Of a stretch of DNA of 8,914 nt, positions 1 through 6,544 are shown one piece after another. The stretch comes from JBOHUX01 sp050734915 (lineage in GTDB: Bacteria > Chloroflexota > Dormibacteria > Dormibacterales > Dormibacteraceae). Position 1 is the first letter of the stretch, and each line of letters opens with the position of its first letter. A program made the translations under genes and the position numbers. The stretch lies in assembly GCA_050734915.1 (NCBI GenBank), contig JBOHUX010000097.1, positions 1 through 8,914 on the forward strand, given 5' to 3'. A model generated the notes under the pieces. It was given only the letters and a program-made list of their open reading frames with translations. It made no database searches and had not been told where the DNA came from.

Positions 1-873
1 GCCGCGCCCTCCTCGCTGGCCGCCGCCGCCGCGCCGTGGCGGCTGCCGGCGCCGCTCTCCCGAACTGTGACGCTCGCCACCGGGGGCCGGCTGCTGGTGC
101 TGGGCGGCCTCGATGCCGCCGGGGGCTCGACCGCCGCCGTGCTCAGCATCCAGCCCTCGACGGGGGCGGTGGCCCGGGCCGGCCGGCTCCGCCTGCCCAC
201 CCACGACGCGGCGGGTGCGATCCTGGGCGGCACGGCGTTCGTCTTCGGCGGTGGTGCCGCGATGTCGATCGACGACGTGCAGGCCTTCCGCCCGGGACCT
301 GGCGCTGGCGGGGAGGGGGGGATCGCCGGCCATCTGCCCCGGCCCAGATCCGACGTGGTCGCGGCCACGTCCGGCGCCGAGGCGATGCTGGCGGGCGGCT
401 ACGATGGTCAGTCGGCCGCCCTCTCGGTCCTCGCGACCACCGACGGCAGCCACTTCCGGGTGCTGGGGCGCCTCCCGCACGCGGTCCGCTATGCGGCCGC
501 CGCCGTCCTCGGTCGGTACCTCTATGTCATCGGCGGCGAATGGTCCGGTCGGCCGGTGCCGTACGTCCAAAGACTGGACCTGGCCACGGGCGGGGCGGCG
601 GTGGTCGGCGGCCTCGCAGTCCCCACCGGCCACGCCGCCGCTCTCGTGCTGGATGGAGAGCTCTGGGTGCTGGGGGGACGAACCGCGGTCGGTGCCACCG
701 ACGCCATCCTGAGGATGGACCCCGGGGGAACCGGCTTTCAGCCGGCCGGTCGCCTGCCCGCGCCCGTCTCGGACGCGGGCGCCGCCGTGCTGGGCGGAGT
801 CGGCTATCTGCTCGGAGGCGAGGGGGCGACCGCCCTCACCACGTCGGTGGTCGAGCTCCGTCCCGGCCGCTAG
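1..873 (+). CDS. Kelch-repeat six-bladed beta-propeller protein, 5' end missing
   Basis: The reading frame is open from base 1 to the TAG at 871-873, so the gene starts left of the window. A GTG at 67 exists, but beginning there would cut into the first propeller strand, so it is unlikely to be the start. Six Kelch motifs are visible as hydrophobic strands ending in a Gly-Gly doublet at codons 35-36, 83-84, 132-133, 178-179, 225-226 and 272-273 (LVLGG, FVFGG, MLAGG, YVIGG, WVLGG, YLLGG), a regular spacing of 46-49 residues. The last repeat lacks its outer strand, and the segment around codons 12-19 (PWRLPAPL) resembles it, so the ring probably closes between N- and C-terminus and a full propeller is present. 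Codons 1-11 are Ala-rich and may be the end of a signal peptide or a linker. Such propellers bind proteins or sugars; no catalytic residue is recognisable. The next gene starts 6 nt later, suggesting co-transcription. Confidence 0.85.
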   Translation, partial: AAPSSLAAAAAPWRLPAPLSRTVTLATGGRLLVLGGLDAAGGSTAAVLSIQPSTGAVARAGRLRLPTHDAAGAILGGTAFVFGGGAAMSIDDVQAFRPGPGAGGEGGIAGHLPRPRSDVVAATSGAEAMLAGGYDGQSAALSVLATTDGSHFRVLGRLPHAVRYAAAAVLGRYLYVIGGEWSGRPVPYVQRLDLATGGAAVVGGLAVPTGHAAALVLDGELWVLGGRTAVGATDAILRMDPGGTGFQPAGRLPAPVSDAGAAVLGGVGYLLGGEGATALTTSVVELRPGR

Positions 874-879
874 CCACCG

Positions 880-1461
880 GTGCTCACGATGCGGTCGCGC
901 CATCGCCGCCCAAGGTGGGCGGCGCTCCCCCTGGCGTCGATGCTCGGCGCCATCCTGGCCGCGCCGGCGCTGGCGTCGTGTGGGGAGTACGTGGACAAGT
1001 TCGCTCCCACCCCGCCGCCGTCCACCAGCGCCCAGCACCCGAGCACCCGGTTCTTCTCCTACGACCGGGCGAGCCGGACGGTGATCCTGACCCTGATCGC
1101 CGGCTCCAGCGCCAGCGACAACGCCTTCAACTTCGACGGTTACTCGGGGGGGGCCATGACAGTCTCCGTGCCCGCCGGGTGGACGGTGACCGTGCAGTGC
1201 GCCAACCGGGGCACCGTCCGCCACTCGTGCGTGATCGTGCGCGGGCACGCCTCCACGACTCCGGCGTTCCCGGGGGCTTCCAGCCCCGACCCCACCCGGG
1301 GACTGCCGCCCGGCGGGGTGGCGACGTTCCATTTCACGCCCACGGTGGCGGGCGACTACCTTGTCGCCTGCCTGGTCCCCGGCCATCAGGACGCCGGCAT
1401 GTGGGATCGCTTCCAGGTCACCCGGCGCGGGCTTCCGTCGATCGGCTTCCCCCCCGCCTGA
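880..1461 (+). CDS. Sulfocyanin-like blue copper lipoprotein
   Basis: This 193-residue protein has an Arg-rich N-terminus, a hydrophobic stretch (about 14-32) and a lipobox LASC ending at Cys34, so it is probably exported and lipid-anchored. A Pro/Thr/Ser-rich linker (about 43-56) leads into a cupredoxin domain (about 66-181). Sulfocyanin-type features are the FNFDGY segment (83-88), the strand ending in His115, and a C-terminal loop carrying Cys164, His169 and Met174 (CLVPGH then AGMW). Together His115, Cys164, His169 and Met174 form a complete type I copper site. Sulfocyanins are small blue copper electron carriers, best known from archaeal respiratory chains; the redox partner here is unknown. 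Two further cysteines, Cys107 and Cys117, flank the first copper-ligand strand and could form a disulfide. GTG at 880 is used, with ATG at 889 as an alternative; neither has a clear ribosome binding site. An 8-G run at 1146-1153 lies in the frame. Confidence 0.85.
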   Translation: MLTMRSRHRRPRWAALPLASMLGAILAAPALASCGEYVDKFAPTPPPSTSAQHPSTRFFSYDRASRTVILTLIAGSSASDNAFNFDGYSGGAMTVSVPAGWTVTVQCANRGTVRHSCVIVRGHASTTPAFPGASSPDPTRGLPPGGVATFHFTPTVAGDYLVACLVPGHQDAGMWDRFQVTRRGLPSIGFPPA

Positions 1462-1499
1462 GCCGGGCCCGTCGCGGACCTGGCCCCCAGAGTCCTGGC

Positions 1500-1551
1500 A
1501 GAGATTATCTGACATCGGGCCGGTGCGTTCTGTGGTATCCAATAAGAAGTT
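1500..1551 (+). promoter_or_regulatory. Candidate promoter/operator upstream of the two-helix membrane protein
   Basis: This AT-richer patch stands out in a very GC-rich region. It contains AGAGATTATC at 1500-1509, followed by TGACA and a GC-rich imperfect dyad (1513-1525), then GGTATCCAATAAG at 1534-1546. Either GATTAT (1503-1508) or TATCCA (1536-1541) could serve as a -10 box; the second would place transcription initiation only a few bases before the TTG at 1552, giving a near-leaderless message. No good -35 match sits at standard spacing; CTGACA at 1509-1514 is the nearest. The AGAGATTATC core recurs in the gap before mrpE. The assignment is tentative and based on composition and position only. 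Confidence 0.35.
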
Positions 1552-2145
1552 TTGACCACCTCTCCGACCTGGGCCGGGCGCCGACGCCACCTCCTCGACG
1601 CCATCGTGCTGCTGTGGGTCCTGGTCTGGCTCGGGCTCGGGGTAACCGTCTCCCGGCAGGTTGGCGACGTCGGCGCCCTCGCCGCCACCGTCTCGGATGT
1701 CGGCATCACCATGAACGAGGCGGCACGGTCGCTCTCGGCGCTGGCGGCGCTGCCGCTGGTGGGCGCCAACGTCGCCCCCATCGTGGAGAGCGCCCGCCAG
1801 GCGGCGGCCAGCGCCGCCGCCAACAGCCAGACCCTGCGCTCCTCCATTGCCACGATCAGCCTCCTCCTCGGCGTCTACCTGACCGCGGTGCCCATCCTGC
1901 TCGTCCTCGCCCTCTATCTGCCGATCCGCATCAGTCGCGCCCGGGAGGTAGGTGCCATCCGGCACGCCCTGAGCCTGGCGGATCCGGTCCTCGACGAGTT
2001 CCTCGCCCGCCGGGCGGCCCGCAACCTGCCCTTCCACGTCCTCCGCGAGGTGACGGCAGCCCCCTGGCGAGACCTGGAGGAGGGACGCTTCCGCGCCCTC
2101 GCCGACGCCGAACTGGCGCGCCTTGGCATCCGGCGCTCCAGTTAG
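1552..2145 (+). CDS. Uncharacterised two-helix membrane protein paired with MMPL transporter
   Basis: This 197-residue protein has one membrane helix at about 16-34, a polar Ala/Ser-rich segment likely to be helical (35-99), a second helix at about 100-123, and a basic cytoplasmic-looking C-terminal domain (124-197) with an Arg-rich start and several short amphipathic helices. The first 13 residues are basic, which by the positive-inside rule puts both termini in the cytoplasm and the 65-residue loop outside. TTG at 1552 is the earliest start after the in-frame TAA at 1543-1545 and is needed to keep the first helix intact; AAGAAG just before it is too close to be a typical ribosome binding site. 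I do not recognise a named family, although similar two-helix proteins seem common in high-GC actinobacteria (from memory, unverified). The gene's last 23 nt overlap the MMPL gene, so the product may be an accessory subunit; function is unknown. Confidence 0.75.
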   Translation: MTTSPTWAGRRRHLLDAIVLLWVLVWLGLGVTVSRQVGDVGALAATVSDVGITMNEAARSLSALAALPLVGANVAPIVESARQAAASAAANSQTLRSSIATISLLLGVYLTAVPILLVLALYLPIRISRAREVGAIRHALSLADPVLDEFLARRAARNLPFHVLREVTAAPWRDLEEGRFRALADAELARLGIRRSS

Positions 2146-4378
2146 CCCGCCCTCGCCGGCCGACACGGCGCGGGCTGGGCGCCTGACCCGTGGCTTCGCC
2201 TGGACGGTCGTCCACCTGCGCTATCCGATCGTCGCCGCCTGGATCGCCGCCGCCGTCGCGGCGCACATGTACCTTCCGGCGATCAGCCAGATCGAGGGTG
2301 GCCCGCTCAACCTTCTGGCGCCGGCGGGGTCGACCTCGCTCCAGGTTCAGAAGGCCTCGGTCAAGGCCTTCGGCACCCCTCTGCTGACGCAGTCGGAGGT
2401 GGTGCAGAGAGATCCGCGCGGCCTATCCGCGCAGGCCCAGGCGCGGGTCTTCCAGCGCGTCTACGTGCTCGACACCAGATCCCACCCGGACGTCTCGGGG
2501 CTGGCGGCCGCGATCCCGATCACCAACACGCTCCGCCTTCTCCCGGGCTCGAGGGAGAGCTCGACGACGGCCGTCACCTACCTCTTCTTCTCGCCCCAGC
2601 TCAATCTTGGCCAGCGCTACCAGCAGGCGCACACGCTCGAGCACCGGTACTTCCAGCGGCCCGGCGACCACCTGGTCGGCGTGACCGGCGCCGGCCCCGC
2701 CCGATGGGAGCAGGGGCTGATCCTCGACCATTCCCTGGCCCAGGTGGAGATCGCCACGCTCCTCCTCATCACCCTCGTCGGCGCCATTGCCTTCCGGGGC
2801 GTCGGCGCCCCCCTGATCACCCTCTTCGCGGCCGGCATCGCCTACGAGATCTCGATCCGCGTCATCGCCTGGGGAGGCCAACGCCAGGGCTTCACGATCC
2901 CGGTCGAGCTGCAGCCCCTGCTCGTCGTTCTCCTGCTCGCCATCGTCACCGACTACTCGATCTTCTTCATGTCCGGAGCGCGGCGGCTGCTGCGTTCAGG
3001 AACCGGTGGCGTCGCGGCCGCCGGCGCGGCCTCGCTCGAGTTCACCCCGATCATCTTCACGGCCGGGCTCACCGTCTCCGCCAGCACCGCCGCGCTGCTG
3101 GCCGCCAACATCCAGTTCCTCCGCGCGTTGGGTCCGGGGATGGCGGTGTCGGTCTTCATCGGCCTGGTGGCCGCGATCACGCTGGTGCCGGCGCTGATCG
3201 CCATCTTCGGCCGGCTCGTCTTCTGGCCCAGCCTCGGCGCCGGCGACGTCCGCCCCCTGACCGGCGAGGAGAGGGCGCGCCAGGCGAGGCTTTCGGTCCG
3301 GGGCCGGATCGTCGGCCTGATCGCCCGCCCGCTGGTGGCGGTGCCCCTCGCGCTCCTGCTCATCGCCGGGCTGCTGGCCGCCGGCCAGCTCCTGCGCGAC
3401 GTGCGGTTCGGGGTGGACCTCATCAAGGGCATGCCCGGCAGCGCCGAGTCGGAACGGGCGGCGGTGGCCGCCGGGAGGGGCTTCGCGCCTGGCGTGGTGG
3501 CGCCGACCCTGGTCCTGGTCCAGGGGCCGGGCCTGGCTCGGCGGCAGCCCGCCCTCGCGCGCCTCCAGATGCTGATCGCCGACCAGCCGGGGGTGGCGGG
3601 GGTGATCGGGCCGCGAGAGCAGCTGCCGGGGGTGCCCCGAAACATCGTCGTCAATTCCGCCGGCGACGCCGCCCGGTACGTGGTCATCCTCGACAGCGAC
3701 CCCTACCAGGCGACCGCCATCGACCACGTGCGGGCGCTGCGCGTCCGGCTCTTGGCCCTGTCCCGCCAGGCCGGCGTCACCGGCGTCAGGCTCGGGGTCG
3801 GGGGGGACACCGCGATCGCGTCCGAGACCATCGACGCCACCGTCGGCGGCATCTGGCGGATCGCCGTCGCCATGGTGCTGGTGGACCTGGCCCTGCTCGC
3901 CCTCTTCCTGCGCTCGCTGATCGCCCCGGTCTACCTGCTGGGGGCGAGCGTGCTGGCGCTGGGTGCCCCGCTCGGGATCGGCGCCTACGTCTTCGAACGT
4001 CTCCTCGGGACCGGGGATCTCAGCTACTTCGTGCCCATCGCCGCCGGGGTGCTGCTGGTCGCTCTCGGCTCCGACTACAACATCTTCGTGGTCGGCCGGA
4101 TCTCGGAGGAGGCCCGCCGCCGGCCTCGGCGGGAGGCGCTTCGCGTCGCCGTCCCGCTCGCCACCAGCTCCATCTCCGTGGCCGGCATCACGCTCGCCGC
4201 CAGCTTCGCCCTCCTCGCCATCGTCCCCACCACCCCCTTCCGAGAGTTCGCCTTCGTGATGGCGGTCGGCATCCTGATCGACTCCTTCCTTGTCCGCTCG
4301 TACCTGGTCCCGGCCCTGATCGCGGTGCTCGGCAACCTCAACCGCTGGCCGCGGGCAGCCCCCGCTCCCGCTCCCTGA
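2123..4378 (+). CDS. MMPL-family (RND superfamily) membrane transporter
   Basis: This 751-residue protein has the two-fold RND layout: helix 1 (about 34-53), an external porter domain (about 55-205), helices 2-6 (about 209-365), helix 7 (about 403-422), a second porter domain (about 426-575) and helices 8-12 (about 578-730). The proton-relay Asp-Tyr pairs known from mycobacterial MmpL3 are both present: Asp277-Tyr278 in TDYSIFF of helix 4 and Asp651-Tyr652 in SDYNIFV of helix 10. The protein therefore looks competent for proton-driven export, typically of lipids or other hydrophobic compounds; the cargo cannot be read from sequence. It is shorter than mycobacterial MmpL3 and lacks a long C-terminal tail. 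TTG at 2123 is the upstream-most plausible start and overlaps the two-helix gene by 23 nt, consistent with translational coupling; no clear ribosome binding site is seen. The frame is intact despite a 7-G run at 3800-3806. Confidence 0.93.
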   Translation: MASGAPVSPPSPADTARAGRLTRGFAWTVVHLRYPIVAAWIAAAVAAHMYLPAISQIEGGPLNLLAPAGSTSLQVQKASVKAFGTPLLTQSEVVQRDPRGLSAQAQARVFQRVYVLDTRSHPDVSGLAAAIPITNTLRLLPGSRESSTTAVTYLFFSPQLNLGQRYQQAHTLEHRYFQRPGDHLVGVTGAGPARWEQGLILDHSLAQVEIATLLLITLVGAIAFRGVGAPLITLFAAGIAYEISIRVIAWGGQRQGFTIPVELQPLLVVLLLAIVTDYSIFFMSGARRLLRSGTGGVAAAGAASLEFTPIIFTAGLTVSASTAALLAANIQFLRALGPGMAVSVFIGLVAAITLVPALIAIFGRLVFWPSLGAGDVRPLTGEERARQARLSVRGRIVGLIARPLVAVPLALLLIAGLLAAGQLLRDVRFGVDLIKGMPGSAESERAAVAAGRGFAPGVVAPTLVLVQGPGLARRQPALARLQMLIADQPGVAGVIGPREQLPGVPRNIVVNSAGDAARYVVILDSDPYQATAIDHVRALRVRLLALSRQAGVTGVRLGVGGDTAIASETIDATVGGIWRIAVAMVLVDLALLALFLRSLIAPVYLLGASVLALGAPLGIGAYVFERLLGTGDLSYFVPIAAGVLLVALGSDYNIFVVGRISEEARRRPRREALRVAVPLATSSISVAGITLAASFALLAIVPTTPFREFAFVMAVGILIDSFLVRSYLVPALIAVLGNLNRWPRAAPAPAP

Positions 4379-4381
4379 TCC

Positions 4382-4423
4382 GGAGAGATTATCCTGATGC
4401 CGGTATCAAGTCATGTGTGAGCC
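4382..4423 (+). promoter_or_regulatory. Candidate promoter/operator upstream of the antiporter operon
   Basis: The 45-nt gap between the MMPL stop and mrpE is relatively AT-rich. It holds AGAGATTATC at 4384-4393, identical over 10 bases to 1500-1509, followed after one base by TGA as in the first copy. GATGCCGGTATC at 4396-4407 is a near-palindrome (10 of 12 positions symmetric) that could be a regulator site. TATCAA (4404-4409) or GATTAT (4387-4392) could be a -10 box; no convincing -35 hexamer is at normal spacing. Upstream of the ATG at 4424 there is no strong ribosome binding site. mrpE could also be read through from the MMPL gene, so this may be an internal or secondary promoter. Confidence 0.35.
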
Positions 4424-4930
4424 ATGAGGGTGAGATCAGCCCGGGTCCGGACGGTGCTCTTCTGGTCGGTCTGGTTCGTGCTGCTGTTCGGCCTCTATCT
4501 GCTGCTTGTGGACACGCTCATCATCCCCGAGCTGGGCGTCGGCCTCGCCTCGGCCGCCCTCGGGGCGACCGGCGTGGAGGCGATCCGCAAGCAGGGCCGG
4601 ATTGGGTTCGCGCCCCGCTGGAGGTGGCTCCTTGCGCTCCGGGTCCTCCCCGGCCGCGTCCTCGTCGACCTGGCGAGGGTCTTCGGCGTCCTCGGCCAGG
4701 GCGCCATCCGCCGCCAGGCGCCGCGCGGCGCCGTCCTGGGGATCCCGTACGATGCCGGTGAGGGGGATGATGGGCGTGTCTCGGCGCGCCATGTCGTGAC
4801 CACGCTCGCGACCTCCTTCACGCCGGGCACCATCGTGCTCGGAATCGACCGGGACCTGGGCCTCCTCCTCGTCCACGAGCTGGGCCGGGACGGCGACGCC
4901 GACCGCGCCCAGCTCGCCGTGAGGCTCTGA
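4424..4930 (+). CDS. mrpE: Mrp-type cation/proton antiporter subunit E (MnhE/MbhA-like)
   Basis: This is a 168-residue membrane subunit of the Mrp family, close to the usual length of about 160. Two hydrophobic segments lie at about 11-29 and 34-52, followed by a basic loop, a further hydrophobic stretch (about 66-90), and a C-terminal cytoplasmic-looking domain. The family hallmark is present: SFTPGT at 131-136, then a strand with IDRD and LLVHEL ending near 153, matching the TPGT...VH pattern of MrpE. It is a structural subunit of the membrane antiporter rather than an ion channel by itself. The ATG at 4424 is the first start after an in-frame TGA at 4418-4420; the ribosome binding site is weak. 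It heads a run of seven genes with gaps or overlaps of a few bases. Confidence 0.9.
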   Translation: MRVRSARVRTVLFWSVWFVLLFGLYLLLVDTLIIPELGVGLASAALGATGVEAIRKQGRIGFAPRWRWLLALRVLPGRVLVDLARVFGVLGQGAIRRQAPRGAVLGIPYDAGEGDDGRVSARHVVTTLATSFTPGTIVLGIDRDLGLLLVHELGRDGDADRAQLAVRL

Positions 4931-4936
4931 GGACAC

Positions 4937-5197
4937 GTGGCGGGGATGAACGAGTGGCTGCTGGCCGCCACCGTCCTCCTCATCTCACTGGTTCCGCTGC
5001 TCTGGCTGGCGTTCAGGTCCAACCCGGGTGACGCGCTGGTGGTGCTGGAGATGGCGACCGTGGTCATCGTCCTGGTGATGGCGCTGATCGCCGAGGGGTT
5101 TGGTCGCGCCCCGTTCATGGACCTGGCGGTCGTGCTGGCCATCCTCTCCCTGGGGGGGGCCTTCACCTTCGCCCGGTTTCTGGAACGCTGGGTTTGA
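4937..5197 (+). CDS. mrpF: Mrp-type antiporter subunit F (MnhF/MbhB-like)
   Basis: This 86-residue protein has three closely spaced hydrophobic helices (about 6-26, 33-53 and 59-80), the size and shape of MrpF, which is usually near 90 residues. The central NPGDALVVLE region and the C-terminal FARFLERWV are typical of the family. MrpF is a small integral subunit contacting MrpE and MrpG. GTG at 4937 is chosen because GAGGA at 4929-4933, at the mrpE stop, lies just upstream; ATG at 4946 would shorten the protein by three residues and is also possible. The gap to mrpE is 6 nt. A run of eight G at 5152-5159 encodes part of the third helix. Confidence 0.9.
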   Translation: MAGMNEWLLAATVLLISLVPLLWLAFRSNPGDALVVLEMATVVIVLVMALIAEGFGRAPFMDLAVVLAILSLGGAFTFARFLERWV

Positions 5198-5550
5198 CGC
5201 CGTCCGGCGCGGCGGTCCACGTGCTGCTGGCGATCGGCGTCGGGGTCGAGGTCGCCTCCGTGCTGGGGCTGCTGCTGATGCACAACGCGTTCGACCGGCT
5301 CCACTACCTGGGGCCGGCCGCGATCGCCGGGCCGCCCTTCATCGCCGCCGCCATCGTCGTGCGAGAGGGCCACTCCGGCGCCGGCATCAAGGCCGTGCTC
5401 ATCGCGCTGATCCTCATGCTCATGAGTCCCGCCGTGGCCCACGCGGTCAGTCGCGCGATCCGGATCCGGGAGTTCGGACACTGGGTGGTGATGCCGGAGG
5501 AGCGGCCCGGCGCCCGCGACAGCCGACCCGGCCCGGATCGGCGTCCTTGA
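5194..5550 (+). CDS. mrpG: Mrp-type antiporter subunit G (MnhG/MbhC-like)
   Basis: This 118-residue protein has three membrane helices (about 8-28, 42-58 and 64-84) and the MrpG signature region AFDRLHYLGPAA (32-43), equivalent to the DxxxRLH...LG segment of the family. The C-terminal 20-odd residues are Pro/Arg/Asp-rich and probably disordered. The start is TTG at 5194, overlapping the mrpF stop as TTGA, so translation is probably coupled by reinitiation. No start codon upstream fits better because the frame there lies inside mrpF. Role: an integral subunit of the antiporter complex with no known catalytic residue. Confidence 0.9.
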   Translation: MTPSGAAVHVLLAIGVGVEVASVLGLLLMHNAFDRLHYLGPAAIAGPPFIAAAIVVREGHSGAGIKAVLIALILMLMSPAVAHAVSRAIRIREFGHWVVMPEERPGARDSRPGPDRRP

Positions 5551-5786
5551 CCGCGCTTCAGGTGGTAATCATGGTCGTCGTCGGGACCGGCGCCGCCGGG
5601 GTGGTCCTGACGCGCGATCCGCTCCGGCAGGCGATCATGGTCAGCTTCTACGGCCTCACCCTGGCGGTTCTCTTCCTGATCTGGCAGGCGCCCGACGTCT
5701 CGCTCTCCGAGATCGTCATCGGAGCGGTGGCGCTGCCCCTGATGATCCTTCTCGCGATCGCCAAGACCCGGGGTCGGCAGGAATGA
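5547..5786 (+). CDS. MbhD-like small antiporter subunit (DUF4040; equivalent to part of the MrpA C-terminus)
   Basis: This 79-residue protein has three predicted helices (about 4-21, 27-47 and 51-72) and the motif QAPDVSLSEIVIGA at 47-60, the hallmark of the MbhD/DUF4040 domain. In standard Mrp complexes this domain is part of the C-terminal half of the large MrpA subunit; in archaeal Mbh hydrogenases it is the separate protein MbhD, as here. Asp50 and Glu55 are the visible conserved acidic residues. The frame is open far upstream, inside mrpG and mrpF, but homology starts only here. TTG at 5547 overlaps the mrpG stop as TTGA, exactly like the preceding junction. A GTG at 5562 or ATG at 5571 is less likely because each would trim the first helix. 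The gene is easily missed by automatic calls. Confidence 0.85.
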   Translation: MTALQVVIMVVVGTGAAGVVLTRDPLRQAIMVSFYGLTLAVLFLIWQAPDVSLSEIVIGAVALPLMILLAIAKTRGRQE

Positions 5787-6544
5787 CGCCCGGCCGGCGC
5801 CGGAACCTCTTCCTGGCCGCCGCCGCGATCTTCGCCGGCCTCTTCCTCTGGGGCTTCTGGGGCCTCCCCGGCTTCGGCCACTACCCGGGACCGTACGGCG
5901 ACGTCATCAACCACGTGGTCGTGCCCGAGCGCCACATCACCGACGCCATCACCGCCGTCAATCTCGACTTCCGCGGCGTGGACACGATCGGCGAGGAGTT
6001 CATCCTCTTCGCGGCCGTGATCGGTGTGGCGGTCCTCCTCCGGGCGCTCAGGACAGAGCGGGCCCGTCCTCCCGAGGACGAGGCGGCGGGCAGGGTCGGG
6101 GCCGCCACCAGCGATGCGGTCCGCGTCGTCGCCCTGGCCGCCGTCGCGCCCACCGCGCTGCTCGGGCTCTACGTGGTGACGCACGGGCAGCTGACCCCGG
6201 GCGGCGGATTCCAGGGCGGCGTCATCCTCGCCACCGCGGTGCTGCTGGTCTACCTGGCGGGCGAGTACGTCGTGCTCAGGCGGGTGAGCCCGCTCGCCGC
6301 CATGGAGGCGGCGGAGGCGGTGGGGGCGGGCGGCTTCGCCGTCCTCGGTCTGGTCGGCGTGGTGGCCGGGGGAGCCTTCCTCCAGAACACGCTCCCGCTC
6401 GGAGTCACCGGCAGCATCGACTCGGGCGGCATGGTCTCCATCATCAACGCGCTCGTCGGGCTCGAGGTCGCCGCCGGCTTCGTCATCATCATCTCGGAGT
6501 TCCTGGAACAGGCGCTGAGCCTGCGCCGGGGGGGCCGGGCGTGA
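5783..6544 (+). CDS. mrpB: MbhE-MrpB fusion antiporter subunit
   Basis: This 253-residue protein combines two modules. Residues 1-90 resemble MbhE, the very end of MrpA: one helix (about 9-29), an external loop, then VNLDFRGVDTIGEEFILF at 59-76 leading into a second helix. Residues about 112-247 are an MrpB/MnhB domain with four helices, the signature HGQLTPGGGFQGGVILA at 134-150 and a last helix with NALVGLEVAAGF. Ordinary MrpB proteins are about 140 residues, so the extra length is accounted for by the fused MbhE part, joined by a charged linker (about 91-110). Acidic residues Asp67, Glu71 and Glu72 fall in the MbhE segment, a region implicated in ion transfer in Mrp and Mbh complexes. ATG at 5783 overlaps the upstream stop as ATGA. 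There is no sign of a frameshift. Confidence 0.9.
   Translation: MTPGRRRNLFLAAAAIFAGLFLWGFWGLPGFGHYPGPYGDVINHVVVPERHITDAITAVNLDFRGVDTIGEEFILFAAVIGVAVLLRALRTERARPPEDEAAGRVGAATSDAVRVVALAAVAPTALLGLYVVTHGQLTPGGGFQGGVILATAVLLVYLAGEYVVLRRVSPLAAMEAAEAVGAGGFAVLGLVGVVAGGAFLQNTLPLGVTGSIDSGGMVSIINALVGLEVAAGFVIIISEFLEQALSLRRGGRA

Noticed and set aside
67..69. GTG as the start of the Kelch gene
   Set aside because: The in-frame sequence before it is open to the window edge and supplies strand residues that complete the last propeller blade.
36..2186. A 716-residue open frame crossing the Kelch, copper protein and two-helix genes
   Set aside because: It is Arg/Gly/Pro/Ala-rich with no domain and overlaps three genes with clear folds or helices; long open alternate frames are expected at this GC content.
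2704..4761. A 685-residue open frame within the MMPL gene and into mrpE
   Set aside because: Very Arg/Pro/Gly-rich, no recognisable motif, and it overlaps the MMPL gene with its two conserved Asp-Tyr pairs.
5100..5546. Upstream extension of the MbhD-like frame, giving a 228-residue protein
   Set aside because: The first 149 residues overlap mrpF and mrpG in another frame and are low-complexity Arg/Pro/Gly; similarity to MbhD begins only at the TTG at 5547.
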